Assembly (NCBI GenBank): GCA_945876565.1
Contig: CAMCOS010000029.1
Coordinates: 1-33,269 of the forward strand
Length of the DNA: 33,269 nt
Direction: 5' to 3'
Origin: Lautropia mirabilis
Lineage (GTDB): Bacteria; Pseudomonadota; Gammaproteobacteria; Burkholderiales; Burkholderiaceae_B
Within the stretch, counting starts at the first letter, position 1. Every line of letters starts with the position of its first letter. The position numbers were made by a program, and so were the translations under genes. Below the pieces are notes generated by a model. The model saw only the letters and a list, made by a program, of their open reading frames with translations, was not told the DNA's origin and did no database searches. This document shows, one piece after another, positions 7,482 through 18,384 of the stretch.

Positions 7482-9223
7482 TGCGCCGTCTATCCTTCTT
7501 TGATAATCCCATTTCACGCGTGACATTTCCGGTGTGGCGCGGCCGGCTTGTGCTCTTGGTACTCGGCCTGGCTTTTGCGTTGCTGCTTGGGCGGGCGCTG
7601 TATTTGCAGGGGGTCAATCGGGAGTTTTTACAAGAGCAAGGCGGGAAACGCTACGAGCGAACGCTAAGCCTGTCAGCAACACGCGGAGAGATTGTTGATC
7701 GTCAGGGTGTTGTGCTGGCAGCCAGCATACCGGCGCGTGCCATATGGGCCATTCCGGAAGATGCTCAAAAAGCCAGTCCCGAGCAACTGCAGGCGCTGGC
7801 TAAATTGATTGATGTGCCTGTTGATCGCCTACGCAAACGTCTAGATGACCAAAGCCGCACGTTTGTCTATTTGCGTCGGCAATTGCCCTTGGACTTGGCT
7901 GAACAAGTCGACGCGTTGAACGTGCCGGGCATTCACGACCTGCCTGAAACTCGACGTTTTTATCCCGAAGGCGAGGTGACTGCCGCCGTTATTGGGTTTA
8001 CCAACCTCGATGACAAGGGTCAGGAAGGCATTGAACTGACCTACAACGAGCAACTCTCTGGCAAGCCCGGTAGTCGGCGGGTTATCAAGGATCGGCTCGG
8101 TAGAGTGGTCGAAGACATACGGGCGGTGAGCCTGCCTGTCGATGGTCAGGATATTGAGTTATCGATTGACACCCGAATTCAGTATCTGGTTTACCGGGCG
8201 CTGGCTGAAAGTGTTGAGCTAAACAAAGCCAAGAGTGCCTCGGCCGTGGTGATTGACGTTCGCACAGGTGAGATTTTGGCGCTGGCCAATTACCCAACGT
8301 TTGATCCGAATGATCGATCAACGTTCAAGGGTTTTGCTATGCGAAACCGCGTATTGACTGACACGTTTGAGCCAGGGTCGACCCTCAAGCCGTTCACCAT
8401 GGGCTTAGCCCTTGATCTTGGGCGTATCACGCTCAATACCCAGTTCAATACAGGCAATGGTCAGATCTTGTTTCATGGTGAGCGTATCACCGATGTTTCA
8501 AGACAAAGAAGCCTGGATCCTATGGGCATCATGACAAAGTCTAGCAACATCGGCATGGCATTGATCTCCGAAAAGCTCAAGAACAAGGAAATGTGGACGC
8601 GGTTTACCGAACTGGGATTTGGTCACACGCCTGATATTGGCTTTCCTGGGGCTGCTGCTGGTCGGTTGCGTCCATGGGAGCGCTGGCGTCCGATTGAAAA
8701 GGCCACCATGGCTTACGGCTATGGGCTCTCGACCTCTTTGATGCAGCTTGCTCGGGCCTACACCGCCTTCGCTCGCGATGGTGATATGGTGAACCTCACG
8801 CTGATCAAGCGCAAAGACAACCCAGCCACGGTACCGGTTTATCCGCCTGACATTGCACGGGAAATTCGTTTAATGCTGGAAGCCTCGACCGGTCCCGAAG
8901 GCGCCAAGTTGGCGCAAGTGCAGGACTATAGGGTTGCGGGCAAGAGCGGCACAGCACGCAAATGGGTGAACGGCGAGTACAGCAAAAAATTCTATCGAAG
9001 TTCGTTTGCCGGATTTGGGCCTGTGTCTGATCCTCGAATTGTGGTGGCGTTGAGCATCGATGAGCCTGGTGGAGAGCATTACTACGGCGGTCGAGTGGCT
9101 GCGCCAGTGTTTGCCGAGATCATGGGCCGTACGCTGCGCATGATGGGTGTTGAGCCTGATGCGGCAGTTGAATCGGATGTGGTGGCTAAAACCACAGCCC
9201 TTGCGCGGGGAGTGCAGCGATGA
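7481..9223 (+). CDS. ftsI: Penicillin-binding protein 3, septal transpeptidase FtsI
   Basis: A 580-residue class B PBP that crosslinks septal peptidoglycan together with the glycosyltransferase FtsW. There is a short cytoplasmic N-terminus, a membrane anchor at about 20-40 (RLVLLVLGLAFALLLGRALY), and a pedestal domain with RGEIVDRQGVVLA. The transpeptidase domain has nucleophile S300 in STLKPF, S354-S355-N356 and K488-S-G-T. All catalytic motifs are intact. It overlaps ftsL by one base and the murE-murF fusion by four (ATGA). The length is close to E. coli FtsI (588). Confidence 0.97.
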   Translation: MRRLSFFDNPISRVTFPVWRGRLVLLVLGLAFALLLGRALYLQGVNREFLQEQGGKRYERTLSLSATRGEIVDRQGVVLAASIPARAIWAIPEDAQKASPEQLQALAKLIDVPVDRLRKRLDDQSRTFVYLRRQLPLDLAEQVDALNVPGIHDLPETRRFYPEGEVTAAVIGFTNLDDKGQEGIELTYNEQLSGKPGSRRVIKDRLGRVVEDIRAVSLPVDGQDIELSIDTRIQYLVYRALAESVELNKAKSASAVVIDVRTGEILALANYPTFDPNDRSTFKGFAMRNRVLTDTFEPGSTLKPFTMGLALDLGRITLNTQFNTGNGQILFHGERITDVSRQRSLDPMGIMTKSSNIGMALISEKLKNKEMWTRFTELGFGHTPDIGFPGAAAGRLRPWERWRPIEKATMAYGYGLSTSLMQLARAYTAFARDGDMVNLTLIKRKDNPATVPVYPPDIAREIRLMLEASTGPEGAKLAQVQDYRVAGKSGTARKWVNGEYSKKFYRSSFAGFGPVSDPRIVVALSIDEPGGEHYYGGRVAAPVFAEIMGRTLRMMGVEPDAAVESDVVAKTTALARGVQR

Positions 9224-12039
9224 GCGCCAACCACGTGCACCTGCATGAGTTGGTCAGGGGGCTGCGAGCCATCAGTCCAGCAGGTTCGCTGTGTATGGAC
9301 TCGCGCCAGATTGCGGCCGGTGACGTTTTTGTGGCATGTCCGGGGCTTGCGACAGATGGGCGTGATTTTATTGGCGATGCGCTGTCAAGAGGTGCGGTGG
9401 CTGTATTGCATGAGAAATCGTTAAGCGATGAGCAGCATCAGATGCTCGGTGACGTTCCCGCCTGGCCAGTTGAAAATTTACGTGCTGTGTTGGGTGATCT
9501 GGCATCGGCTTGGTGGGGCAATCCATCGCAGTCGTTGATGATCATTGCCATCACCGGCACCAATGGCAAGACAACCACCGCGCATTGGCTGTCTGCCGCA
9601 TTGCGCGCCGATCATGTTCAGTGTGGCACGATTGGCACCCTCGGGGTGACTGACGTCGCAGGGCGATCACGCTCTGGTTTGTTAACCACGCCTGATGTGG
9701 TCAGTTTGCATCGTTACTTGGCCGATTTGCTGACGCAGGGTGCAACACACGTGGTGATAGAAGCCTCGTCAATCGGTCTGGATCAGGGCAGACTCGATGC
9801 CGTGAAGATTGATATTGGCGTTTTCACCAACCTGACGCAAGATCATCTGGATTATCACGGTGACATGGCTAGTTACGGTCAGGCCAAAGCCATGCTTTTT
9901 AAGAGGGCGGAGTTAAAGCAAGCTGTCTTGAACGCTGACGACCCAAGTTGCGTGCTGATGGGTCGTGGTTGCACCGCACCGGTCTTTACCTATGGCATGA
10001 GATCGTCAGAGGCAGACTTGCGGGCATTGGATGTTAAACCCACCGAGGCAGGGCAGTGTTTCAAGCTTAGCGATGGGCGTCAATCGGTTGATATAGAGAC
10101 GGGCTTCGTTGGTGCTCACGCGGTTGCCAACCTGCTTGCCGTTGCTAGCGTTCTGCGCACGCTTGGCTGGTCGTTTGAGAGAGTCGGCAATGCCCTAGGG
10201 CAGTTGCCCGCTGTGGCTGGTCGGCTTGAACCCGTGCGGCCGATTGCGCAAGGCGATGCGATTGCGCCTCTACCTATCGTATTGGTTGACTACGCCCACA
10301 CACCAGACGCTTTGGTTAATGTGCTGCAGGCAGTCAAGCCTTTGGCGAAGGCACAGGGCGGAAGGCTTTGGTGCGTGATTGGTTGTGGTGGCAACCGAGA
10401 TGCCCATAAGCGGCCATTGATGGCACAGGCTGCCAATGCTTACGCGGATCAAGTTGTTTTGACGAGCGACAATCCGCGCGATGAAGACCCGAGCGCGATT
10501 CTGCAGGCCATGCTCGGTGGCCTTAAGGAGAAGGTTACCGCACAAGTGGAGCCGGATCGCGCTGTCGCGATTCTAAGTGCGATCTGGCAGGCGCGGTCAA
10601 ACGATGTGGTGCTTCTTGCCGGTAAGGGTCATGAGCATTACCAGGAAGTGGCAGGACAACGCTATCCATTTGACGATCGGCAATGGGCGCAATTGGCGTT
10701 GTTGATGGCGCAAGCGCCAGTACCGGTTCAGACTGACTCGCGTCAGTTGACACCAGGCGCATTATTTGTAGCGCTGCGTGGCGAGCGATTTGACGGACAC
10801 GACTATTTGGAGTCCGTGCAGCGCCAAGGCGCTGTTGCGGCGGTCGTAGAACGTGCCAATCAGTCGGTGACCCTGCCACAGATCGTGTTGGGCAACACAC
10901 TCAAAGCGCTGCAAACCATGGCAACAGCTTGGCGCAGGCGTTTTACGTTGCCTGTCATTGGTATTACCGGCAGCAATGGCAAGACGACCACCAAAGAAAT
11001 GACGGCCACCATCTGTCGGGCATGGGTCGGTGTTGATGATGCGTTGTCGACCTCAGGCAATCTGAACAATGAGATTGGTGTGCCGCTGACGGTCATGCGT
11101 TTACGTGATCATCATCGGGTGGCGGTGATCGAGATGGGCATGAATCATCCGGGCGAGATTTCCTTGCTTGCATCGATTGCGCAACCAACGGTGGCGCTCG
11201 TGCTTAACGCGCAGCGTGAGCATCAGGAGTTCATGCAGTCCGTGCAGGCCGTGGCCAAGGAGAATGGTCAGGTACTGCTTGCCTTACCCAAAAATGCAAC
11301 CGCGGTATACCCAGCTGACGATGTCTATTGCGACTTGTGGGCAAACTTAAGCTCACACATAAAAAAACAAGTCACGTTTGGACAAAGCCAGGATGCGGTG
11401 CTGTCGATTCAGGGTTGCAAACTAGGTGCACTCGGCAGCCAGTTCACATTGAGGCTTAATCAAGAGTCAGTCGACATAGACTTGCCAGTGGCCGGTTTGC
11501 ACAACGTGCTTAACGCCGCTGCAGCAACCGCCTGCGCGACATCGGCAGGGGCCCCACTGGGCACCGCCAAGGTGGCACTGGCGAGTTTCTCTGCTGTCAA
11601 AGGTCGCTTGCAAGTTTATAGACTGGCTGGTGGTCAGACCTTGGTGGACGACACGTATAACGCCAATCCGGATTCGGTGCGCGCTGCGATTGATGTATTG
11701 GCTTGCTTGACTGCTCCCCGAGCGCTTGTGCTTGGCGACATGGGTGAGGTTGGTGAGAATGGCGCGCAAATGCATGCAGAGGTTGGCCATTACGCGCGGG
11801 AACAGTCGATTGATTTTTTATGGGTGCTGGGTCAGGCCACTCGTGAGAGCGTTAACGCGTTTGGCGGGCAAGCCCACTGGTTTGATTCGCCTGATGCTTT
11901 GTGTAAATACGCCGACGCAGTCAGCCCGGCCAGTGTTTTGGTGAAAGGTTCGAGGTTTATGGCCATGGAAAAAGTCGTTCATCAGTGGTTGCAAATGCGC
12001 ATGTCAACCGCCGAACAGGGAGGCACGCATGCTGGTTGA
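9220..12039 (+). CDS. murE-murF: MurE-MurF fusion: tripeptide synthetase plus D-Ala-D-Ala ligase
   Basis: One uninterrupted 939-codon frame encodes two Mur ligases. Residues 1 to about 490 are MurE, adding the third amino acid to UDP-MurNAc-L-Ala-D-Glu: ATP loop [10 protein letters not shown] (111-120), and DNPR (417-420), the signature that goes with meso-diaminopimelate. From about 495 to the end is MurF, which adds D-Ala-D-Ala: [12 protein letters not shown] (505-516), ATP loop ITGSNGKTT (582-590), [10 protein letters not shown] and a C-terminal [12 protein letters not shown]. The linker is only a few residues (around AQAPVPVQ), so the domains are directly joined. The same fusion is known in Bordetella, and two successive steps in one chain may channel the intermediate. 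It overlaps ftsI by 4 and mraY by 11 bases. No frameshift or internal stop is seen. Confidence 0.96.
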   Translation: MSANHVHLHELVRGLRAISPAGSLCMDSRQIAAGDVFVACPGLATDGRDFIGDALSRGAVAVLHEKSLSDEQHQMLGDVPAWPVENLRAVLGDLASAWWGNPSQSLMIIAITGTNGKTTTAHWLSAALRADHVQCGTIGTLGVTDVAGRSRSGLLTTPDVVSLHRYLADLLTQGATHVVIEASSIGLDQGRLDAVKIDIGVFTNLTQDHLDYHGDMASYGQAKAMLFKRAELKQAVLNADDPSCVLMGRGCTAPVFTYGMRSSEADLRALDVKPTEAGQCFKLSDGRQSVDIETGFVGAHAVANLLAVASVLRTLGWSFERVGNALGQLPAVAGRLEPVRPIAQGDAIAPLPIVLVDYAHTPDALVNVLQAVKPLAKAQGGRLWCVIGCGGNRDAHKRPLMAQAANAYADQVVLTSDNPRDEDPSAILQAMLGGLKEKVTAQVEPDRAVAILSAIWQARSNDVVLLAGKGHEHYQEVAGQRYPFDDRQWAQLALLMAQAPVPVQTDSRQLTPGALFVALRGERFDGHDYLESVQRQGAVAAVVERANQSVTLPQIVLGNTLKALQTMATAWRRRFTLPVIGITGSNGKTTTKEMTATICRAWVGVDDALSTSGNLNNEIGVPLTVMRLRDHHRVAVIEMGMNHPGEISLLASIAQPTVALVLNAQREHQEFMQSVQAVAKENGQVLLALPKNATAVYPADDVYCDLWANLSSHIKKQVTFGQSQDAVLSIQGCKLGALGSQFTLRLNQESVDIDLPVAGLHNVLNAAAATACATSAGAPLGTAKVALASFSAVKGRLQVYRLAGGQTLVDDTYNANPDSVRAAIDVLACLTAPRALVLGDMGEVGENGAQMHAEVGHYAREQSIDFLWVLGQATRESVNAFGGQAHWFDSPDALCKYADAVSPASVLVKGSRFMAMEKVVHQWLQMRMSTAEQGGTHAG

Positions 12040-13201
12040 ATTGTTTGCGTGGCTGGCTGCCAACTACGACCCGGGCTTTCGTGTGTTTGAGTACATCACG
12101 ATGCGGGCGGTCATGGCATGTGCGACAGCGCTGCTGATTGGCTTGATTGCTGGGCCATGGGTGATACGCAAGCTTGCAGAGATGAAGATTGGGCAGGCCG
12201 TTCGCCAGTATGGTCCGCAAACGCACCTCACCAAAAGTGGTACCCCAACCATGGGTGGCGTACTCGTGCTCATCGGAATTGCTATCAGCACTTTGCTCTG
12301 GGCTGATTTGAGCAATCGGTTTGTGTGGGTGGTGCTGATTGTTACGCTCGGCTTTGGCTGGATCGGGTGGGTAGATGACTACCGCAAAGTTGTACACCGT
12401 GATCCGGAAGGGATGCCGGCGCGAAAGAAATTCTTTTGGCAGGCGATCATCGGCTTGTTCGCTTCAATCTATTTGGCCTTTGCCATTTCGGCGCCGGCCA
12501 ATGCGGATCTCTGGCCTTTGTTTGTCCAGTGGATTGGCAGCGGCATGGCAATGCCACTGCCCAATCGCGCTGATTTGATCGTGCCGTTCTTTAAATCAGT
12601 GAGCTATCCCTTGGGCGTGTTTGGGTTTGTGGCGCTGAGCTGGTTTGTGATTGTGGGCACAAGCAATGCGGTGAATTTGACGGATGGCTTAGATGGTTTG
12701 GCCATCATGCCAACGGTCATGGTGGGTGCGGCCCTAGGCGTATTTGCGTATGTCGTTGGCCGAGTGGATTACTCCAAGTATCTGTTGTTTCCTTACATTC
12801 CGGGTGCCGGTGAGCTGATGATTTTGTGTGCGGCGCTTGCTGGGGCTGGGCTGGCTTTCTTGTGGTTTAACGCGTATCCGGCGCAAGTGTTCATGGGCGA
12901 TGTCGGTGCGTTGGCGCTTGGCGGGATGCTTGGCACGATTGCCATTGTCGTACGCCAGGAAATCGTGCTCTTCATCATGGGTGGCGTGTTTGTGGTTGAA
13001 ACGCTCTCAGTGATGATTCAGGTGACGTATTTCAAGTACACCAAGCGGCGCTATGGCGAGGGCAAACGGATCCTGTTGATGGCGCCATTGCACCACCATT
13101 TTGAGGTGGGTGGCTGGAAAGAAACGCAGGTTGTGGTGAGGTTCTGGATTATCAGCATGATGCTGGTACTCGTTGGTTTGGCGTCTTTAAAGTTGCGATG
13201 A
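12029..13201 (+). CDS. mraY: Phospho-MurNAc-pentapeptide translocase
   Basis: Transfers phospho-MurNAc-pentapeptide to undecaprenyl phosphate to give lipid I at the inner membrane. It is 390 residues with about ten hydrophobic helices. Conserved polar motifs are KSGTPTMGG (about 69-77), WVDDYRKV with the Asp pair, [25 protein letters not shown] and APLHHHFE. Its start codon lies inside the last eleven bases of murE-murF, so translation is coupled. It overlaps murD by four bases (ATGA). Confidence 0.97.
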   Translation: MLVELFAWLAANYDPGFRVFEYITMRAVMACATALLIGLIAGPWVIRKLAEMKIGQAVRQYGPQTHLTKSGTPTMGGVLVLIGIAISTLLWADLSNRFVWVVLIVTLGFGWIGWVDDYRKVVHRDPEGMPARKKFFWQAIIGLFASIYLAFAISAPANADLWPLFVQWIGSGMAMPLPNRADLIVPFFKSVSYPLGVFGFVALSWFVIVGTSNAVNLTDGLDGLAIMPTVMVGAALGVFAYVVGRVDYSKYLLFPYIPGAGELMILCAALAGAGLAFLWFNAYPAQVFMGDVGALALGGMLGTIAIVVRQEIVLFIMGGVFVVETLSVMIQVTYFKYTKRRYGEGKRILLMAPLHHHFEVGGWKETQVVVRFWIISMMLVLVGLASLKLR

Positions 13202-14727
13202 ACGAAAAGGTTTCAATCTCGTTGCCAGGCAGTCGTTATCTGGTCTTGGGCTTAGGCTTGACCGGCCAGGCGGTTGCACGCTGGCTCGCCAGCCAGGGTT
13301 GCCCAATGGTGCTGGTCGATACGCGCGCCGATCTTGAGATCGCAGCCTTTGAGTTGGCGCTGTCGAACGCAAATGTGACGTGGCAGCTTGGCAGTGAATT
13401 GTCACTAGACTTACTTGCTGAAGTGGACACGGTCGTTGTCAGCCCCGGGTTGTCACCGCACCAGTCACCTGTCCTAGAGTTTTTACAAGCGGCAAAAAAC
13501 GCGGGTAAATCTGTGATAGGTGACATCGAACTGTTCGCGCAAGCGTTGCGCGCCTTGGCTCAGTCGCACAACTACCGGCCGACGGTGTTGGCTGTCACAG
13601 GCACCAATGGCAAGACCACGGTGACAGCGCTTGCCCGGCATATGCTCCAGGCCTGGGGATTGCATGCAGTGGTGGCAGGCAATATCGCGCCAGCAGTTCT
13701 GGACGTGCTGGAACAGTTGAGCAGCCAGCCAGTCGATCAGTGGCCCCAAGCCTGGGTGTTGGAGTTATCGAGTTTTCAGTTGCACTACACGTCTTCGTTG
13801 GCACCCAAAGCAGCCGTGGTGCTTAATCTGACACAGGATCACCTGGACTGGCATGCCTCGTTTGAAGAATACCGGACCGATAAGGCGCGTATTTTTGCTA
13901 ACGCTGAAATTTGTGTGGTGAATCGCGATGACCCGGCAGTGGTGAAGATGGTTGACTCATTGGATCGTCAGTCAGTTCGATCTTTCGGGTCTGATGAGCC
14001 CTTGCTGTCTCACGATCTTGGCCTTCACAACAGTCATGATGTGCGCTGGTTGGTGAGTGCTGAGCCTGAGGACTTCGAGGATCAGATCAAGCAACCGCGG
14101 CGTCGCAAAGGCGAGGCGCCGCCATCGCGCGCACCAGGCCGCCTGGTTCGCTTAATGCCTGCCGATGCTTTGCCCATGACTGGATTGCACAACATTCTCA
14201 ATGTAATGGCCGCTGCAGCCTTGTGCCGTGCGGCGAGTGTTGGCTGGGCGGCGATTCTAAAGGCGGCGGGCAGTTACCTGGGTGAGCCACACCGGATGCA
14301 GTTTGTTCGAACTATCCGCGATGTTGATTTCTTCAATGACAGCAAAGGCACCAACGTGGGTGCAACCGTTGCAGCCGTGAGTGGGCTGGACAAACCGATT
14401 GTGCTGATTGCCGGAGGGCTTTCGAAAGGCCAGGATTTCGCGCCATTGACTCATATTCTGGCTCGCAAAGCGCGCCATGTGGTGTTGATTGGACAGGATG
14501 CCGGCTTGATTCAGTCAGCATTGCAGGCCAGTGGCATCGCGTGTGATCTGTGTGATGACATGTCTGTGGCTGTGCGAGTGGCGTTTAAGCGAGCACAGCC
14601 AAGTGAGGCTGTGCTGCTGTCACCGGCCTGCGCAAGCTTTGACATGTTTAACAGCTATGCGCATCGAGGCCAGGTTTTTATGGATGAAGTCGCCGATCTC
14701 GCCCTCTCGCTTGGGGAGGTGGCATGA
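13198..14727 (+). CDS. murD: UDP-MurNAc-L-alanine:D-glutamate ligase
   Basis: Adds D-glutamate to UDP-MurNAc-L-Ala. The N-terminal UDP-binding fold begins [20 protein letters not shown] (12-31). The ATP loop is [10 protein letters not shown] (133-142), followed by [10 protein letters not shown] and, in the C-terminal domain, [13 protein letters not shown] and [11 protein letters not shown]. At 509 residues it is about 70 longer than E. coli MurD (438). The excess is mostly between the central and C-terminal domains (about residues 262-325), including a basic, proline-rich loop at P300[15 protein letters not shown]. I recall similar length in Bordetella relatives, so this is likely lineage-typical. 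It overlaps mraY and ftsW by ATGA. Confidence 0.96.
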   Translation: MNEKVSISLPGSRYLVLGLGLTGQAVARWLASQGCPMVLVDTRADLEIAAFELALSNANVTWQLGSELSLDLLAEVDTVVVSPGLSPHQSPVLEFLQAAKNAGKSVIGDIELFAQALRALAQSHNYRPTVLAVTGTNGKTTVTALARHMLQAWGLHAVVAGNIAPAVLDVLEQLSSQPVDQWPQAWVLELSSFQLHYTSSLAPKAAVVLNLTQDHLDWHASFEEYRTDKARIFANAEICVVNRDDPAVVKMVDSLDRQSVRSFGSDEPLLSHDLGLHNSHDVRWLVSAEPEDFEDQIKQPRRRKGEAPPSRAPGRLVRLMPADALPMTGLHNILNVMAAAALCRAASVGWAAILKAAGSYLGEPHRMQFVRTIRDVDFFNDSKGTNVGATVAAVSGLDKPIVLIAGGLSKGQDFAPLTHILARKARHVVLIGQDAGLIQSALQASGIACDLCDDMSVAVRVAFKRAQPSEAVLLSPACASFDMFNSYAHRGQVFMDEVADLALSLGEVA

Positions 14728-15917
14728 GCTTGTTTGCCGACCTCACGCAGAGTGTGAATGCCATCCGTCCAGGGCGCACCACCATACGCAATTATGACCT
14801 ACCGTTGTTTGTTGCTGCCGGGACTTTGCTATGCCTGGGCCTACTGATGGTGTACTCGGCATCGATTGCATTGGCCGATGGCCCTTTATTTAGCCAAATG
14901 AGCCGCTACTCATTCGTGACACGCCAAGCCGTGTTTATGGTGGCCGGCGTCATATTAGCGTTGTTGGTGTGGCTCACGCCGATGTCGGTGGTGCAGCGCC
15001 TGACGCTGCCTTTGTTTGGGCTTACTGCCGTTCTATTGGTGTTGGTGTTTGTGCCGGGCATTGGCCATGAGGCAAACGGAGCCAACCGCTGGCTTGACTT
15101 GGGACCTGTGAATTTTCAGCCATCGGAGTTGATGAAAGTTGTCGCCGTGTTGTTCGCTGCTGATTATGTCGTGCGTAAACAGCAACACATGGACAGTTTT
15201 GTTAATGGTTTTATGCCCATGGCTATAGCAATGGGCACTGTTGGCATCTTGCTACTGCTCGAGCCAGACCTAGGTGCCTTAATTGTGATCATGGCCATTG
15301 CCATGGGTATTTTGTTTCTCGGTGGCATTAACGCCAAGGTCTTTTCTGGGCTGGCCGCTGTGCTGCTTTTCACCTTCTTTCTGCTGATCTGGTTGTCCCC
15401 GTGGCGACGGACCCGACTGTTTGCTTATCTTGATCCTTGGAACCCTGAGAATGCCTACGGCAGTGCCTATCAGTTGTCACACTCGCTAATTGCGATTGGA
15501 CGTGGTGAGTGGTTTGGCGTGGGTCTAGGCTCGAGCATAGAGAAGCTGCACTATTTGCCCGAGGCACACACCGATTTCATCGTGTCAGTCATTGGTGAAG
15601 AGCTCGGTTTCATGGGCATTGCGCTGGTTGTGGTGTTGTTTGCAGTGCTGGTGGCCAGAGCTTTTGAGATTGGGCGTTCGGCCATTGCCATGGAGCGTGT
15701 TTTTAGCGGCTTGGTTGCCCAGGGTATCGGCATCTGGTTTGGTGTGCAGGCATTCATCAACATTGGTGTGTGTTTGGGCTTGTTGCCAACCAAGGGGCTA
15801 ACGTTGCCGCTAATTAGTTACGGTGGCTCTGGCCTCGTGATGAATCTGGCTGCGTTGGCGCTCGTTGCTAGAGTCGATTACGAAAACCGGGTCCTCATGC
15901 GCGGAGGGCGAGCATGA
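14724..15917 (+). CDS. ftsW: Septal peptidoglycan glycosyltransferase FtsW (SEDS family)
   Basis: A 397-residue polytopic inner-membrane protein that polymerises lipid II at the septum in complex with FtsI. About ten transmembrane segments are visible, beginning with LFVAAGTLLCLGLLMVYSAS. SEDS signatures include GANRWLDLGPVNFQPSELMK, LLLLEPDLGAL, the long periplasmic loop with YLDPWNPENAYGSAYQLSHS and GRGEWFGVGLGSS, and PEAHTDFIVSVIGEELGF, then LLPTKGLTLPLISYGGSGL. Its place between murD and murG separates it from the elongation paralogue RodA. It overlaps both neighbours by four bases. Confidence 0.97.
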   Translation: MSLFADLTQSVNAIRPGRTTIRNYDLPLFVAAGTLLCLGLLMVYSASIALADGPLFSQMSRYSFVTRQAVFMVAGVILALLVWLTPMSVVQRLTLPLFGLTAVLLVLVFVPGIGHEANGANRWLDLGPVNFQPSELMKVVAVLFAADYVVRKQQHMDSFVNGFMPMAIAMGTVGILLLLEPDLGALIVIMAIAMGILFLGGINAKVFSGLAAVLLFTFFLLIWLSPWRRTRLFAYLDPWNPENAYGSAYQLSHSLIAIGRGEWFGVGLGSSIEKLHYLPEAHTDFIVSVIGEELGFMGIALVVVLFAVLVARAFEIGRSAIAMERVFSGLVAQGIGIWFGVQAFINIGVCLGLLPTKGLTLPLISYGGSGLVMNLAALALVARVDYENRVLMRGGRA

Positions 15918-16990
15918 AGACATCCTCGCTCGTGTGGGTTATGGCTGGGGGCACCGGTGGCCACATCATGCCCGGTTTGGCGGTTGCCGATTGGTTGCGC
16001 AAGCACGGTTGTGACATTCGCTGGGTTGGCAACCCAGACAAGATGGAAGGGCGCTTGGTTCGGCCGGCAGGCTATGAGATGATTTCGGTCCAATTTACGG
16101 GTGTTCGTGGTAAAGGCTTACTGGCAAAGTTGCGCGCACCGTTTGGGTTGCTTGGAGCCATGTTGACACTCTGGCGCGCCATGGCCAGGCAAAAACCAGA
16201 TTTGGTGCTGGGCATGGGTGGCTACGTGGCGATGCCTGGTGGCTTGGTGGCAAAGCTGCGCGGCGTACCCATTGTGTTGCACGAACAAAACGCGATTGCA
16301 GGCAAGACCAACTTATGGCTTGCCCGGATCGCCACGGCCAAGCTTGAGGGGTTCCCTGGTGCATTGCCAGGCGGGCAGTGGGTTGGTAACCCAGTGCGTC
16401 TGGCCATGACGACACTGCCTGATCCTGAGCAGAGATATGGTGCTAGATCCGGCCCGCTCAGAATTTTGGTGGTTGGGGGCAGTCTTGGGGCAGCGGCACT
16501 CAATGAGGCAATACCAATGGCGATCTCTCGCATGGATCCAGCCATGCGCCCGCTGGTGCAGCACCAGTCTGGTGAGCAGCATTTGCAAACCCTGAAAGAC
16601 GCTTACGAAGCGGCTGGGGTTCAGGCTAGCTGCGTGGCCTTTATTGATGACATGGCTAAGGCCATGGGGGATGCTGATCTGGTGATTTGCCGCGCTGGCG
16701 CAATGACAGTGTCAGAGGTCGCTGCGGTTGGCGTTTCAGCGCTCTTTGTGCCATTTCCGTTTGCAGTCGATGATCATCAAACTGCCAATGCGAAACACTT
16801 GGTGATGCACAACGCCGCTTATTTGCGTCAACAGCGAGAGTTGGCGATTGAGTGGCTAGCTCGCTGGCTTGAGGCGCAGACCCGGGAGGCGCTTTGCGAA
16901 GTTGCAGTCAAGGCACGCGCACAAGCTAAGCCGCAGGCGACTGAAGTGATTGGCGCGCAATGTCTCTCGCTGATGGGAGGCATCGCATGA
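15914..16990 (+). CDS. murG: Lipid II synthase, UDP-GlcNAc transferase MurG
   Basis: Adds GlcNAc to lipid I on the inner face of the membrane. It is 358 residues of GT-B fold. The glycine-rich loop AGGTGGH is at 11-17, a second GGSLGA loop starts the C-terminal domain, and the donor-site stretch [14 protein letters not shown] is followed by [14 protein letters not shown]. Length and motif order are standard. In Bordetella, MurG has been proposed as a scaffold for the soluble Mur enzymes including the MurE-MurF fusion, so co-location here fits. It overlaps ftsW and murC by ATGA. Confidence 0.97.
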   Translation: MKTSSLVWVMAGGTGGHIMPGLAVADWLRKHGCDIRWVGNPDKMEGRLVRPAGYEMISVQFTGVRGKGLLAKLRAPFGLLGAMLTLWRAMARQKPDLVLGMGGYVAMPGGLVAKLRGVPIVLHEQNAIAGKTNLWLARIATAKLEGFPGALPGGQWVGNPVRLAMTTLPDPEQRYGARSGPLRILVVGGSLGAAALNEAIPMAISRMDPAMRPLVQHQSGEQHLQTLKDAYEAAGVQASCVAFIDDMAKAMGDADLVICRAGAMTVSEVAAVGVSALFVPFPFAVDDHQTANAKHLVMHNAAYLRQQRELAIEWLARWLEAQTREALCEVAVKARAQAKPQATEVIGAQCLSLMGGIA

Positions 16991-18384
16991 GGCACCGCAT
17001 CGAGCATATTCACTTTGTAGGCATCGGTGGTTCGGGCATGAGCGGCATCGCCGAAGTGCTGTTGAACTTGGGATACAAGGTTTCAGGCTCCGATTTGTCC
17101 GTTTCTGCCGTGACAGATCGATTGGCGGCCATGGGGGCTCGTGTTTGCGCCGGGCATGATGCGGCGAATGTGGCAGGCGTGGATGTCGTGGTGACATCCA
17201 CCGCGGTCGCAGGCAGTAACCCCGAGGTTTTAGCGGCAAGGCAAGCAAGGATACCGGTGGTGCCCAGAGCCGTGATGCTCGCTGAGCTCATGCGGCTAAA
17301 GCGCGGCATTGCGGTGGCTGGCACGCACGGAAAGACCACCACCACGAGTCTGGTGGCGAGCGTTTTGGCGGCTGACGGGCTGGATCCAACTTTTGTGATT
17401 GGTGGGCGCTTGAATTCGGCCGGTGCCAATGCAGGTCTCGGTCAGGGCGAGTTTCTGGTTGCCGAGGCCGATGAGTCTGATGCGTCGTTTTTGAACTTGT
17501 TGCCAGTGATGGCCGTGGTCACCAACATCGATGCAGACCATATGGATACCTATGGCCACGACATCGCAAAATTAAAGCAAGCCTTCATCGAGTTTGTGCA
17601 ACGGCTACCGTTTTATGGCAGCGCCATCGTCTGCGTCGACGATGCTAATGTGCGTGAAATCATGCCCTTAATTTCAAGGCCGATCCTGACATATGGGTTG
17701 AGCGAAGAGGCGCAAATTCGTGCCACTGACGTTATCGCCAATGGCACCACCATGCAATTCACGGTCCATCGAAATCTCCATGGAAAGATGCATGAGCCGT
17801 TGGATGTTCGCCTGAATTTGCCCGGCTTACACAACGTGCGCAACGCTTTGGCTGCGATTGCGGTGGCCTCTGAACTCGGTGTTGCTGATGAGTCGATTGT
17901 TCGCGCATTGGCTGATTTCAAGGGTGTTGGTCGGCGCTTCAGCGTCAGTGGTCCGTACCGAGCCGCTGATGGCGGCCAATATACCGTGGTCGATGACTAC
18001 GGTCATCACCCGGTGGAAATGGCGGCGACTTTGGCGGCTGCCCGCGGTGCTTGGCCAGGACAGCGCGTGGTGTTGGCGTTTGAGCCGCATCGATATACGC
18101 GCACCCGGGATTGTTTTGAAGACTTTGTGCAGGTGCTGAACACAGCCGATGCGGTTTTGTTGACAGAGGTTTACGCTGCCGGTGAGGCGCCCATTGTGGC
18201 AGCTGATGGGCGAGCCTTGGCACGTGCCGTTCGGGTCGCAGGGAAAATTGAGCCTTTGTTTGTTCAGCAAGTCAGTGAGTTGCCCGCAGCAATCCGTTCA
18301 TTTGCCAAAGATGGTGATGTATTCGTGGTGATGGGTGCTGGCTCGATCAGCAAGGTGCCCGCTTTGTTGGGGGAGGGGGCATGA
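16987..18384 (+). CDS. murC: UDP-MurNAc:L-alanine ligase
   Basis: Adds the first amino acid to UDP-MurNAc. It starts at ATG 16987, giving 465 residues; an in-frame extension to 16960 exists but would run further back into murG. The chosen start has GGGAGG (16975-16980) at 6 nt and the ATGA overlap used throughout the operon. The nucleotide-sugar loop is GIGGSGMSG (12-20), the ATP loop is GTHGKTT (112-118), and the characteristic [18 protein letters not shown] and DDYGHHPVE stretches follow. The N-terminus [15 protein letters not shown] is the usual MurC beginning. Confidence 0.97.
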   Translation: MRHRIEHIHFVGIGGSGMSGIAEVLLNLGYKVSGSDLSVSAVTDRLAAMGARVCAGHDAANVAGVDVVVTSTAVAGSNPEVLAARQARIPVVPRAVMLAELMRLKRGIAVAGTHGKTTTTSLVASVLAADGLDPTFVIGGRLNSAGANAGLGQGEFLVAEADESDASFLNLLPVMAVVTNIDADHMDTYGHDIAKLKQAFIEFVQRLPFYGSAIVCVDDANVREIMPLISRPILTYGLSEEAQIRATDVIANGTTMQFTVHRNLHGKMHEPLDVRLNLPGLHNVRNALAAIAVASELGVADESIVRALADFKGVGRRFSVSGPYRAADGGQYTVVDDYGHHPVEMAATLAAARGAWPGQRVVLAFEPHRYTRTRDCFEDFVQVLNTADAVLLTEVYAAGEAPIVAADGRALARAVRVAGKIEPLFVQQVSELPAAIRSFAKDGDVFVVMGAGSISKVPALLGEGA

